A DNA stretch of 64,000 nucleotides, taken from assembly GCA_024336345.1 (NCBI GenBank), contig JANFOG010000011.1, positions 372,001 through 436,000 of the forward strand, given 5' to 3'. The position numbers and the translations under genes are program-made. The stretch is from Mariannaea sp. PMI_226 (lineage: Eukaryota > Ascomycota > Sordariomycetes > Hypocreales > Nectriaceae). Below the pieces are notes generated by a model. That model had not been told where the DNA came from, did not search any database, and worked only from the letters and a program-made list of their open reading frames with translations. Positions 11,956-24,462 of this stretch are shown here, piece by piece (position 1 is the stretch's first letter; each line of letters begins with the position of its first letter).

Positions 11956-13338
11956 ATGGCCTTTGACGACGACGAGAACCCGAATGTTGATGCGCCTGGC
12001 GCCAACAATAATGCAACTGTCACAGAAGAAGCCGAAGACGATGCGCCCGATTACAACCTGTTTCTGTCCATGTTTGACAAGGGCGGGGTGTCAAGCAAAG
12101 CGATCCGAAAGGGAGAGAAGGATTTCGAGTCACATGGAACGCGTGCGCAAGACAAGCTACTAGAAACAAGCCGAAATGTGCTGGACAACGTGCTTGGCTA
12201 TACGAGAATACACCGAGAGGAGGCTTGGACACGAGGTTGGGTCTTCCCAGACCACTGGGAAGACTTTGAACAGACGGAAGAACAAGAAGCCCTTCTGCTC
12301 CAAGAAAGAGTTGTCGTAATGGAGCACGAGCGAGGAAACTGGCAAAAGGACATTGGGCGCTCTGCTCCCGTCAAAATTGAGGCAGCGGGCGCCGGAAGGT
12401 TGTGGCTATTGCCAGAGGAGGCTATCTATCTCATTGAGAGAGGGACAGTTGACCTCTGGTGGCCCAACTGGCCATTGGAGGAACTGCTTCCCAAGCCAGA
12501 GCCGACAGGAGAGAGGCCCCAGCTAGGACCTGATGACTACGACGCGGGGCTCCCACTGAGTCTTGAAGCAGCCTATTCATTATTCATTGGCGTGGATGGA
12601 GAAAGGGGAAAGATCTCGCTGCCCAAGTACCAAGTATATTCACATCTAAAACGATCAGGCTTCAACGTTCTACGAGCATCCCGACAAACTGCATCTGCAC
12701 CGCCTCCAGCACCTGCAGAGACACTGTGGCAATGGCTCTTTTCTTTCATCAGCGTCAGCTGGGACGCGCGGCAGCCAAGGCAGCAGCAACATCTTGGGCC
12801 CCTCGTCCATCCTGGACTCTATCGAGCCTATCGTCCTATCTACCAGCAGCTTGCGATTCTTCCCCGGCACAAGCCGCTGCCTACGCCTGCTGAAGTGCAT
12901 ACCCCGAATGACCCATACAAGGTCTTCTTCCACGTATGGAAAACCGGCGGTGCACCATTTTCAAAGAAAAGCCCACCACCACCGGATTTCCGTATCGCGG
13001 TTGTTGACGCGAATGAGTCATTAGTACCATCACTGGGTCAAATCGAAGCGTTGCTGGAGTCAACACCATACGATCCCCCTAATCCGGCCTGGCAGGGACC
13101 TGGCCGCATGTACCAACGCCTCAAGCACGGACATCGAAACGTGCTCGTGGCAGTTGTAGACCATGGGTTGGTTAACTTTATGAGGTTTGGAGAAGGTGCC
13201 TTTGGGGAAGAAAGACTCTTTGAGCGCTTCGATAACAGAGGCGGCCAGAGGGGAGGCAAGAAGAGCAATCGCGGAGGAGGAAGAGGAAGAGGCCGAGGTC
13301 GAGGGCGGGGCCGAGGTGGACGAGGCGGAGGACGATGA
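11956..13338 (+). CDS. SEN54: tRNA-splicing endonuclease subunit Sen54
   Basis: Single exon, 460 residues. Sen54 is a structural subunit of the nuclear tRNA-splicing endonuclease (Sen2-Sen34-Sen15-Sen54), which removes introns from pre-tRNAs. Residues ~50-125 carry the Sen54 N-terminal domain, with the characteristic IRKGEKDFESHGT, a helix LLETSRNVLDNVLGYTRIHR and a W-rich stretch. Residues ~140-235 contain the GRLWLLPEEAIYLIERGTVD and LSLEAAYSLFI segments. The nuclease-like fold follows, with a C-terminal HGHRNVLVAVVDHGLVNFMRF. It lacks a catalytic triad, as expected for this subunit. The last ~30 residues are an RGG/RG repeat tail, which I do not know from yeast Sen54 and which could bind RNA. 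The start ATG at 11956 lies at the head of an acidic N-terminus. It is divergent from the adjacent intron-containing tRNA-Leu. Confidence 0.9.
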   Translation: MAFDDDENPNVDAPGANNNATVTEEAEDDAPDYNLFLSMFDKGGVSSKAIRKGEKDFESHGTRAQDKLLETSRNVLDNVLGYTRIHREEAWTRGWVFPDHWEDFEQTEEQEALLLQERVVVMEHERGNWQKDIGRSAPVKIEAAGAGRLWLLPEEAIYLIERGTVDLWWPNWPLEELLPKPEPTGERPQLGPDDYDAGLPLSLEAAYSLFIGVDGERGKISLPKYQVYSHLKRSGFNVLRASRQTASAPPPAPAETLWQWLFSFISVSWDARQPRQQQHLGPLVHPGLYRAYRPIYQQLAILPRHKPLPTPAEVHTPNDPYKVFFHVWKTGGAPFSKKSPPPPDFRIAVVDANESLVPSLGQIEALLESTPYDPPNPAWQGPGRMYQRLKHGHRNVLVAVVDHGLVNFMRFGEGAFGEERLFERFDNRGGQRGGKKSNRGGGRGRGRGRGRGRGGRGGGR

Positions 13339-16300
13339 TAGATCGCATCAAATACACGGAATAAACGGGAAAAAGGACCATGACGGGAAGACACATGATT
13401 TACGAGATTTTACGAACAAGCTGTGCCAAATAAAAACAAGGGATATTACGTTACTCAAACCACCGTTGTCAATGCAGTTTTTTTTGTCAACACAAAAAAA
13501 AGGGAACGAAAACTCGATTTACCTGTTACAGCTAACTATCAGAAAACACATACTGTTTCGAATAAGGCATGCCGAACATAGAGACGTTCTAACATAGCAC
13601 ACGGGTATGCTGAAAGGTTGTTGATGCCTAACATCTGATATTGCGGAGACTTGGAATCCAGACTCAAGAAGCCTTCAGTCATGCGCGAGCACAAGGCATC
13701 ACACCGACATTGATCATGTGCGGTTTGATCAGCATCAATTCAGGTTATATTCTAGTATATCACATAAATTTAGAGGTTTTATTTATTTTTTTCTTCCCAT
13801 AAGTCTACCGATCCCTGTCCACGCACGCCGAATTTCAAGACCTGCTTCTAGCACGCATGCGTGGCCCTACAGGTTAGGATCGTTCTCGACCAGTTGCAAC
13901 AAAGTGTGACTGGGAAGTTGTTTCACAAGCATCTTGCACCACCAAGTTCCAGCCGTAGAGCATAGGATCGAGTCCAGAATGGCGAGGGCAACGTAAGCTT
14001 GTGAGCTGGGCGTAATGGATTGGTAAATTCAAGGTATTTCTGGTCGTGAAAAGGCCGTTCTTTTGAGTAGTCACACTACCGCATTATTTCATCGTTCTTC
14101 TCCAAAACTTCCATCGATGAGTGCATCGTTTTATTTGTGAGGGAATTTCCTTCACCGTTGTTGTAGGGTGTGCGTATTATTTGGACAACCTTCAAGACAT
14201 ACAATGCAACAGGACAATTAATGCAGCTTGACAAAAGTGAACAAATCATTGCATCAGCAACTTGCCACCAATGATGAGCTGGTGTTTTTTTTTGTCTCAA
14301 GGCAGAGGGGAAGAAACGAATACGGATGGTTTCGGCGAACGGCACGCTGGCCCCAAGTTCGACACTACTCTTCCCCCCTTCTCATCAACTGCTCCGGATC
14401 TACCTACGCTACGGTGCCATGGGACACCTCTCCTACATAGCACTCTCACCATTCAGACGTATAGACTGCTTTGTTAGAGGAAGTGGTGTTCATCTTGCAT
14501 TGGCGGGCTGAAATGGTTCAAGGTTGGGCTTACTTGGCATTGGACGAGTCCCCCAAAAAAGTACCCTCCCATGCGATCTCTGGACTATTATGGACATGGC
14601 TGAGACAATGACCACCACCAAGAAGAAACGAGCAGCCAACCAGCCATACGGGATATCGTTACGTACCTATGCGAAAGATGCAGAAAGAAAAAGAGACGGT
14701 GTGAGAATAGGTTACGCGACTTTGCGTATTTTTTCTTCCTGCCGGACAATTGTGTCTTTCGTGCTCACGAAGCATATCTGGCGGCACAGCGGGTGGTGTA
14801 TCCATGAAGACCATGGGCCGATACGAGACCCGCCACGAAGCCGTACGTAGCATCTAGTTGCGTAGTGGGCTGAAGAGGAAACTCGACATCCGATCCCAAT
14901 ATTTTATTTCATTTAGCGTGGTAATGCTTTGTGAAGACTCGGTGTCGAGACGAGCCGATTTGACAATGCCTTGCCGAAGTGGAAAGATAAATGCAAGAAA
15001 AAAAAATAAAAGAGTTCATTTTTGTTTATTTTATTTTATTCTGCCCGTGACTCAATATGCGAGATGTAGAATACTACGTACTTTTGTCAAATAGGGACAA
15101 AAGTAATTCAATAAAACTCCATCATGCATGGATGTCATGCTGCTGCTGCTGCTGCTGCTTGCTGCTGGGGTTCAGTCGTTGGTCTTCCAGCCTGGGCGCA
15201 GGCATTGCTTATGTTGGGCGTGTCTGACAGGATCGGAATACTCCTTTTTACCTCGGTGCGTAAGCACTTGGCATTATAAATCCGTGATTGATTGATTGAT
15301 TTGAATAAAAGAAACACGAGAGGCCTTTGGCGTCCGTAACTTCTGTCCTTTTGATGAGTAATAAAAGTTGTCAGAGGCGTGGGGACGGCGCTGACAGAGG
15401 CATTTCGCTGACAGAGGCATCGTGGAGCCACCGTTCATAGTCTAATAATCAATGCCTACCTACCTTGTCAACTGGCACTCTTCGCCCTCTTTGATAAATC
15501 GCGTTTTGGGGACACGTCCTTTTCCTGCGGCCGACTGGGAAGAGAAACTATTGACAACCGCTTGAAATCACCCAGTTTCTGATTTAACCTGCCCGATGGT
15601 GCGCATGCTGGTGAAGGGTGGCTTGAGTTGTCCTCAACGAGTTGAAACTACTACTCTAATGGTACTATTAGCTGTTAGTAGTTACGCCGTTCCGTCCAGG
15701 GAAGGATGAGGAAGGTGGTCAAGGATAGTCTTCCAACGCGATCAAAGTCCAAAAGTTAGATCTCTCTTTCTCATCCTTGGTGATCATGATAAACTTGCAC
15801 TCCGATTGGGCATCTGGCATTTGAGAAATCAAAGTACGAAGTACGAGAGTACTTTGTAGGCTACCTAGCTTGACGCCTGTCTCTCTGTGTATTACCCACA
15901 GCAGAGATGGAAAGAACTTGCGCTCTCCAGAACTGCACTCTTGTTCTCTGAATACCCATTTTAGTTTTGCCCCGCGCTAAAGACGCCACATCCTCCTATC
16001 CTTGTCAAATCACCAGAAGATACTAGACCATCCCGACAACTTCCCATCTCCAGCCCCTGTACGGGGAGGTAGCCTCATGCTTTTGGATGTTATTGAAACA
16101 GTTGTGGCTACAAAACAATGTTGTTCCATGTACTGTATAGCATGGCCTGTTGAGATTATGGAGGATCGAGAAAAAGAAACGACATATATAGGTAGTTTTC
16201 TTCCCAAAACCATAAAGCCAAGAAAAGAAAAGAAAAGAAAAGAAGAAAAAAAAAAACCTCGTTGGTTGGATGCCTTCAAAGATGTGTGGCTGACTTCCCA

Positions 16301-18073
16301 AGTAAAACCTTTTCACAATGCCCTCCATAGTTCTGCTCGAGTCTTTGTTGAATCCAACCAGGGTGTGCGCATGGATAAGGGGGTGTGTGTGTATACTTTA
16401 GCTGTTTTGCAAGTGTTGCGAGATTGCCATGACACCGCCCGCGCCTCTTTTCCGGGGCGTACCAAACGATGGTTGATGATTGGCGTCACGGAGAGTGGCC
16501 ATGTCATCATCATGTATCAATCAGCACATGTCCGGACTATGCTGCATCTGATTCCTCACATCTGATTGTTTTCATCCTGTCGGTAACACTAAATAAAGAG
16601 TTGCCGGAGGGTGCCATTATGACCGAGGCTGGTGATGCTACTATTTATTGGGGAAACGGAGATGCGTGAGAGAGCTTTCTTACGACGACACAACTCAACT
16701 GATGTAATGGGATAACTGGAAGCGAGAGAAACTACAATCCTCTTCTTGACAAGCTGGTTGTGTCATCAATATCGCTCTTATTAAGCTTGGCGTATGCACC
16801 CGCAGCAACTGTTCAGGAGCTAAAGGGGTCGGTTAGCCACTCATCAGTTGCATTTCAAGTTCACCAGCACCTAGGAGCTGAAAAAGAAGGTATCTGTTGA
16901 TCCTGCAAGTCTCAGCTTCCATCAAACATGCGAAAATAGCGGTGGGCGAAATCCTGAAACTGCCTGTAATCGCCGACAGGATGCGTATTTTTTTTCTCTT
17001 GACGAAAGTCCAAACTATCTTCTGCTAAGGAGGAAGGAAAAACAAAAGTCAAAGTTTATTGGACATGAAGTGATGGATTTTAGAGTTGACTCGATCAGCC
17101 GGCGCGTGTTTTCCGACACCTTACACCTTACCTCGACCTGGCCACTCCATGTAAATCAACCGCGACAGGGGTGAGAGAGATGGTGAGCGCCTCCCAATCT
17201 ACCAAAGCGGATTGGGTGCTGGGCGTGGTAATTGAGTCAATGGAAGCAACCAGAGTTTGGTCGATGGGAACGGGAACTGAACAGGACTAAAGGGCTAAGA
17301 GGATAGATAATAACTGGCAATGAAGGAGATGCGTGAATCTCCGACTGTCGCTACTCATCGACGTTGTGTACCTACGTATCTACCTAAATAAGGTACCTAT
17401 CTAGGTCAGAGGTTGGTTGGTTGGTTGGTACAGTGCAGCCAATAAGTATGGTGGGCATAATGATACATCAGAGGATTTAAAAAAAAAAACCGCGGCACCG
17501 GCGTTATGGCAAACGCAAGGAGACATTCAGGCAGGGCCCATCGTGCAAACTCCCAGGATACTCAGGTAAGGTTGATTTGGCAGACATAAGCCAATTGCTA
17601 AGAGTTATGGCTTCCTACCTTGCTCCGTATTTGATCACCTAGCACACGTACTGTACGAAGTACAGATCTTATGCAAGCTTGGGAGGGTTGAGGTAGCCAA
17701 TCAACTCAACAGCCAATGTCCAAAAGGCAGTGAGCGTGGGAGTCAACCGATTTCACAAGGTGAGTGAGATGTTCAATTTTTCAGTCCCTCCTCCCTTCTC
17801 CCTTGTAAACTAAAACACGTTTCTCTCCTTCATTCCCTCCATCATCCCCCCCCTGCCGCGCTCACAGCCATCTCTACTACTATGTACCTCCGTAATCTCT
17901 CGCATCCCATCCCGATCCAGCCCACCATCCAGAAGAGAAAAAAAAAATAAAAAATAAAAAATAAATCCCTCTCATCTCTCGCTTCCTCATCCTTGACTAT
18001 GGTTCTTTTTATATTACTTATCTTACTTTATCTTCCTCCTCTCTTGGCTTACTTTGGATCTTGCCACTGAATG
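13339..18073. other. Intergenic region, no supported gene
   Basis: About 4.7 kb between SEN54 and the next plus-strand gene. The longest open frame, 16002-16565 (187 codons), runs through an AAAAG-repeat region and shows no domain, so it is not called. A (TGC)n repeat lies at 15138. From ~17.8 kb the plus strand becomes pyrimidine-rich, which marks the approach to the promoter and leader of the 18.8-kb gene. Confidence 0.5.
15138..15167. repeat. (TGC)n microsatellite
   Basis: Seven TGC units followed, after one extra T, by two more. It lies outside any supported coding region. Confidence 0.9.
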
Positions 18074-18120
18074 ACATAACACCCTTCCCCCTTCCTTCGA
18101 CCCCCCCGCGAGTTTTTTGC

Positions 18121-18153
<33 letters not shown>

Positions 18154-18832
18154 TCATCGTCTGCTTATCCTGCCATTAGTTAATAACGCTTTGGTTCATT
18201 CTTAACGAACTAAATACACTCACCTCACTCAACGCAATATAAACACACACCCCCCCCTCTCTCCTTTTCTTCCTACTTCAACCAACCTAATTCCCAGAGT
18301 GGCCACACACCCTGCAGCCTGAACCCAAGCCCCATCGATAAACCTCTTTAGCCTGGGTTGCCAAGTTTGATTGGGACTGTCGCTGTTGCTTTTAGCCCTG
18401 GGCCCCGGCTCTCAGTGTCCCAAGTCCTGTTCACCCAAGTCCTTGAGATTCCAGAATTCAGATCCTCGGCCAACCAGCATCTCGGTCGTGCTTCTTCATT
18501 CCTGTTTACCGCACCCCCGACCACACGCGCGGGTCTCTCTTTTTTTTTCTGACCTTCCTTCCTCTCTCTCTCTCTCGCTCAGCTACCCTTGGCTTACCAA
18601 CTCGCCAAATATCCACCTTACCAACTTGGCCTGACTTACCTATTCTACTGACTTACTTGGTCTACCTACTTACTCTTATTACATACTTCATACACGCTAC
18701 ATCACTCAATAACTGGCAACGCGTTAAAATCAACTTCCTATTGTTCAAAACCCTTTCAACTATCGGCAACTTGCCATCCCCTTCCATCCATACCCTTTCA
18801 CATTCTCGCTTTCCCAACCTCAACCTTGCACT
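18074..18832 (+). promoter_or_regulatory. ATG-free pyrimidine-rich 5' leader (759 nt)
   Basis: No ATG occurs on the plus strand between 18074 and 18832, where about 12 would be expected. The stretch includes a (TC)n tract at 18127-18153 and another CT tract near 18563. It runs directly into the coding ATG at 18833. The pattern fits a long scanned 5' untranslated region. The transcription start is inferred. Confidence 0.6.
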
Positions 18833-21800
18833 ATGGACAGCGTCGAGGCCGACAAGGCCAGGGCGCCGGTTGCGCCACCTGAACCAATATCGCCAGCACC
18901 CTCAACAGCTGCTGCTCCCACGTCAGCCCCAGCAAAAGCAGCTTCTCCAACAACAGCGCAGACCCCCGAGACTGCGACTGCTCCCCATTCAGCATCAACA
19001 CCAGGACCGGAAACTGCTGCCGCCATAGCTTCAGCTAAAGATTCTGGACAAGCTACCTCTTCATCTGCTGGCGCCGCTGGCACTGCTACCGCTTCGCCGC
19101 CCGGAGAGGCCAAGGGTTTAACCGTGGCCGTGTCTTCGCCCGGAGCTGCTGCATCTACATCGGCCCCAGTCTCGCAAGATCGCGCACCATCCCCTGCTCA
19201 GGCCAGCTCTACTGTTCACGCCCGGGAGCCATCAAGAGACTCGGACAAACGTTCTACTGATTCTCCATCGCCCAAGTAAGCCCTCAATTTTTCATATTGT
19301 TTTTTTTCCATCTCCTTTCTACAGCAATCCGCCCCATCATCATCACATCTCTCTCTCCCTCGCCTTCAATCTCCCTGTTGCAATTGCGATGCATGACAGC
19401 ACTGCGTCTCATCGCGCCGTTCCCCTCAAGTGGCGTGGCCTCACTGCATGGGACCGCACTGCATGGACCGAGTCTAGTTGGCATATCCCCATTTGCCAAC
19501 CTCTTCCCTCACCACACCAGATCTAACGGCATCTTACCGCATCGTACTCAGAGTCGCCTAAAGGGGCCCAAGGCTCTTACAGTCTACCAAGTGGTTGTTG
19601 ATGGATACGCTACTCTCCAATTCGGATACCCCAAAACTACCGCCGCTTTGGTTCACTACATAGATATACCCGCGCTGCTTGACAACTGGCACCCCAAAGT
19701 CCTATTTCCTTCCATGAACTCGCTTGCACCTCTACGCTTGCTTGCCATGCATTGCCCAGTTCCATTCATCTTGTCTTAGTCTTTGATAATTTTATCTTCA
19801 TCTCTTCCACTCCACCCTTCCTCCCTACATGAGTTTACGAGCCACAAACGTGTTGCGTCAACCTTGTCAACCCTGTCAACCCTTTTCGTATCCGCCCGCA
19901 GCCGCAGGGAAGAGTGAGAGAGTATTCCTTCCATCACACAGACCGTGGTCTTTCGTGGTCTTTCTTGCATGCCTGAGTCTATCTACCGAACGCTTGTTCC
20001 ACAAGTTACGGGCGCGGCATCCTTCCCACCCCCTTGGCTCCAGGTACTCGAGATCACCTCAATCCTATTCTTGTTTCTTTTTACACCCCCCCAGAAAAAA
20101 AATAAAAACAGTGTCCGCTTACCACTCTGCATCCTCCCCCCCCCTTCCCTGACACAAGGACATTTCCTTCTATTAGCCCTGTTTCAGCCGCCAATTTCAG
20201 CAGTCACCCGGTGTGGTGTATCTCTTCTCGCAATTCTCATACCTTTTCCCTTTTGGCCAGCTTGGATGCCATCATCATCTTCCCCCAAACCAAATGGCCT
20301 GAAACGAATCATTTCTCGAAATAGATTTCATTCTGATTCAACCTGCCTTCTGTGTTACCCTCAGCCCGGACATTACTTTCATTATTCTCCACACTCGTTC
20401 AGCCGATAACTAATAATAACTAGGCAAGTGAACGGTAATAGGACGTCCTTTGTAGACGGCGACGCTGAGAGCGAACTTAGTGAGCCCGGCAGCAGCGTTC
20501 ACTCTCCAAGTGGTGTCGGCTTCAACGAACTAGAAGACGAAATTGTAGTCGGGAATCGAAACGGTCGGAAGTCTTCACCAATTCGTCATCCCTCGGAACA
20601 AGAAGACGAAGAAATGCCTGATGCAGATGAGCCGGTCGTCTCACACTATCCTAAGAGGAAACGGACTTCTCTTTTTGCCGATTTGAGCGAGAGCAAGATT
20701 GAGATTCCCAAGAGCGCAGATGACAAGCACCCTTCAGATGGTTCCAAGAAACCTGCCAGGAATAGCCTTAGCTCTGTCAAGGGTGTCATACTTGGATATT
20801 GGAGAGACACTAGCGGACATGACGAGAACACGCAACATGCAGTTATTGGCTTCATCGATGTTCGGGAACGCTTGAGAACTCGCATCCAACCTATTAATAT
20901 CTCAGGAGAGCCGATATCCAGCGAATATCCATTACCCCCTGGCCCGGGAGGAAGCTGGGTTACTTTTGAGCGTGTTGTCTTCTCAAAGCATCTCGTCGGC
21001 CTGGATCATTATCAAATCAAAGAATACGTGAGGATTCGGTCTGATGTGCAAAATGAGCCAACCGAAGAGGCGCGCAAAGCTGGCGAGAAGGCGGCTGTAA
21101 AGGAAGCAATTCGCCGTGTCAAGCAAAACCCGGTCAACGACAGCAATCCAAACCCCCCACTTATCGCCTATGGCCTCGACATACCGGACCATCTTACCAG
21201 TGCCAATCGACCTGATGCTAAACGAAGGAGAATCAGCAGCGGCTTTGCAGCCATTAACCCTGCTCCTACAAACGGAGTATCTCAAGGCCAGGACCCTCCA
21301 CCACCTCCTCAACAGCAGCCCTTGGCACCGACAGTGCCCTTGCGAGCCCCTGCCGATCCTCTTTTGGGAACTCGCCCGACGCGCATCCTTCTAGGCCACT
21401 GGAAGATTTCTAGTGAATCCGATCCCCAGAATCGCCATGCAGTTTATGGTATACTAGGGCAAAACGATATGTTCCGTGTGAAGCTGGTAAGAGAAACTAG
21501 AGATGGTCGTTTTGTAGATGGCAACTTCCCGACCGGGGCAGGTGCTCTGTGGATTCCATATGAAGAGGTTGAGTTTGAGGAACACCTCCGATCGCTTCAG
21601 CGACTCGAGATCAAGGAATATTGCCGTGTACGCCAATACCAGCTTGACCATGGCGAGGCCCCCGAGGACCGTGCGGCCAATGAACTCCGAGCTGTTCAAG
21701 AGGCGCAAGCTCGGGCTGGAACTGGGTACAGCAAGGGTGTGAACAGCCAAATCGCCTCATCTTATCCTGCGATCGCTCCGGAGCCACCAGCGGAATCTAA

Positions 21801-22341
21801 TGAACAATCTCCTCGAGCCGGGTTTGGAGGTCATGAACTGCGCCAGAGTCGCCGTGTCGAAGCTCGGGAGAATCGCCCTCTGCGACAGCCTCTCCCTGAG
21901 GCTGAGGCTCGCCCCCCAGCAAATCGTGTACAGAGCGGGGATGCTCTCGAGAGGACTAATTCTCTTGCTCGACGCGAGATTGCTCGCGCTGAGGCTGCTC
22001 AAGTTCGCGCTGACAAGCACGCTGCTCATCGCGAACGTGCTGCTGCAGCCGCAGCCGATGCAGCAAATGCTGCTGTTGCCGCGATCCCTCCTGTTACGAA
22101 CGGCAGAGCACGTCTACACGAATCGGAGGATATGCAGCGCCTAAATAAAGTATGGGCTCGCCAAGAAAACCTCCGGGTTAAGGCTGGCGTAGAAGACGCC
22201 AAAATTTATGGAGGCATCAAGTATGAGCGTAAGACGACGGGGCCATTCCTTGGAAAGCTGGTCTCGCAGGGCACCATTATCAACATTGACGGCGAGGACT
22301 ACGTCGAGTATCGCGTTCTCACTAAACCATCATTCTTTTAA
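18833..22341 (+). CDS. Uncharacterised nuclear-type protein with duplicated domain, 2 exons, ~786 aa
   Basis: Exon 1 is 18833-19275 and exon 2 is 20424-22341, separated by a 1148-nt intron (GTAAGC donor; ACTAATAATAACTAG end). Splicing joins CCC-AA to G-CAA in frame, giving 786 residues. Exon 1 encodes an Ala/Pro/Ser/Thr-rich disordered region. Two related segments follow, at residues ~268-353 and ~468-557: GVILGYWRDTSGHDENTQHA with HYQIKEYVRIR, and RILLGHWKISSESDPQNRHA with RLEIKEYCRVR. Basic KRKR and AKRRR clusters look like nuclear localisation signals. An Ala-rich coiled stretch (~residues 665-710) precedes a conserved-looking C-terminus, GTIINIDGEDYVEYRVLTKP. I do not know the family. A chromatin or RNA-associated role would be a guess from the NLS-like clusters and internal repeat only. 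Confidence 0.75.
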
Positions 22342-24462
22342 GATGGAATATGAAGACCTGCGACCTGGTTCTCGAAAATGGAGAACCCTTGTCGACTTTT
22401 GGACTCTCAGCCATCATCAATCGACTTGAAGGGCATTCATTCCCATACCATGATTTCTTGTCCAGAAATTCGGAGCTGCCGAAACCAATGTGCTCGGCTT
22501 CAAAACTATCTTTGCCGAGCTACCATCGTCGTTTCTGGCCGAGCAGAGTTAGCTCTCATCTTGTCATGGCTATTTCTTTTTGTTCACTTTTTTTTTTACT
22601 ATCCACCTGGCTCTCTCCTCTCTACCCACTTTCGGCCAAGCAAGAATATGGAGTCCTCGATTTCTCGATTACACCAAACTTTCAGAGGGGACAATGATAC
22701 AATGAGGTTGTCTATGGAGAAATCTTGGCGCGGCTGATTTAGCATTACAATGAATTGCTCCTTTCTTTTCATCTTTAACACCTCATTTCCTTTTTTTCTT
22801 CTTTATTTTTCGTTCCAGCATTCTCCGCTTGGCCGGCTTTGAGGCATAACCTGATAGGGTTGAAAGGAAAGATGGAAGATTGGTGGGTATTCAGACTGGA
22901 ACTCTACGGATCGGATGGACGGTGTTCGGACTTGGGAACTGCTTGATATACCCGGTGTAGGGAATAAGTAATCGTGTACCAATGTAATTCGTCAAAGAGA
23001 AGCTTTTTTGAGTATGGTATACAAGACAACTTTTGATTCTATTTTGCTTGAAGTATGAGCATTTTGTGTGTTTGTGCTCCCTGTTGGGTTCAAGATATCT
23101 CTGTGTATTGCAGCATGTTAGATATTGTGGCTCATCCCAACGATCGTAATGAGTAGGTGATATTTTTCAATACTTCTGCTTGCCTATGTACCTATTTGCA
23201 TAGATACTTGGACAGCTGCTTTCTCTCCTTTGCGGATCTTGAGACACATCTTGAACGTAAAATGAAGATGAGAGAATCTTCAAAAGACCAAACAATTGCA
23301 TAACAGCCGCTCCGAAGTTCCAATAGAATGATGAACATGATACAAGGTAGTTCAGTACGCTAGGAAGAAGTGAGCAGTTCTATTTATCCTTGAAGGATTA
23401 TCGCATAAGAAAAACAGAACCTTGGCAAGCGTGTTGTTCTCTTTCGATTCTCAACTCTCAACTCTCAACTCGCAACGCACAACTTCCTCCTGGTACCCTC
23501 TAACACTAAAACGTCAGAACCAAAAGTCAGAACCTACTTAGAATTTAGACCCCAGGTACAGAATTTCTGTCTGAGCTTGGAGCCATCCTCCAGGCTAGCA
23601 TGGGCGACTGGATCGTATCTAGTTCAGGAGGCGAACCATCAGTGAACCAGGGGCCTGTTGCCTCTCCCCGTGGTGCAACTCAAGGGCCGACCGTCTACAG
23701 TCGGCTCCTCCAAATTTGTGCTATGAGATCAGAGCTGGCTCTAAACTACCCACGTCATCTGGATGGCCACGTCTTATGCCCAGAGCCAGGGAGGTTTCCT
23801 GAAACATAGCCGCCGAAGGAGGGTGTCAACAACCCTGTACCCAGCGGCTTAAACCTAGTCAACATCACCACCCAAAGCTCCATGTCACTCGGTCGCCATG
23901 CACCAATAGGCATCCCTGAAACCAAATTGCTAAAGAAACCGCAGGTAGGACCTGTAAGCACGACTGGCAAAGAGCGTCATTCCTTGAGTGCAGAGAGATC
24001 ATTTAGAAACCTGGGGCCCCCTTGCTCAGTTGGGGGAACTGACTCACGCAGAGTGCGTAGGATATAAAGAAAGCACAAAGTATAAGAAAATTTTCAGAAA
24101 AAAAAAGAAAGTAAAAAAAAAAGTTAGATGATGTCAGGGAGATATACTACGGTAACGGAGGAAGACAGGAAGGTGGTTCCGTAATTGATCAGAAACTTGG
24201 TTGCATGGCCTAAGAATCTTTGAAGTGCGGTTAAGAGAAAAAAGGTAAATTTTAAATACTGATATTATAACCTTATATACATTTTATAATCCGCATCTCG
24301 TGGCCATCTCCGCAAGAGCTGGTTGTCAGTATAGCAACAGTGACAGAATGTTGGAAAATTCTCAAAAGTCTGTGATCATCATGTCTCATGCTTTATTCAT
24401 TGCTGCTTCTATATCCCATTTTTAAAATTCTTTGTTCCCTTTATTTCACCCCAAACTCCCGT
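22342..24462. other. Intergenic region between convergent genes
   Basis: About 2.1 kb between the 3' ends of the 786-aa gene (+) and ZPR1 (-). Both 3' untranslated regions must lie here. Only short open frames are present; I see no RNA gene and no mobile element. Confidence 0.5.

Noticed and set aside
16002..16565. 187-codon open frame on the plus strand
   Set aside because: It passes through an AAAAG repeat, has no recognisable domain, and overlaps open frames on the other strand of the same low-complexity DNA.
19297..19779. 160-codon plus-strand frame inside the long intron
   Set aside because: It begins right after a clear splice donor, reads poorly conserved-looking sequence and has no independent promoter or splice evidence; treated as intronic.
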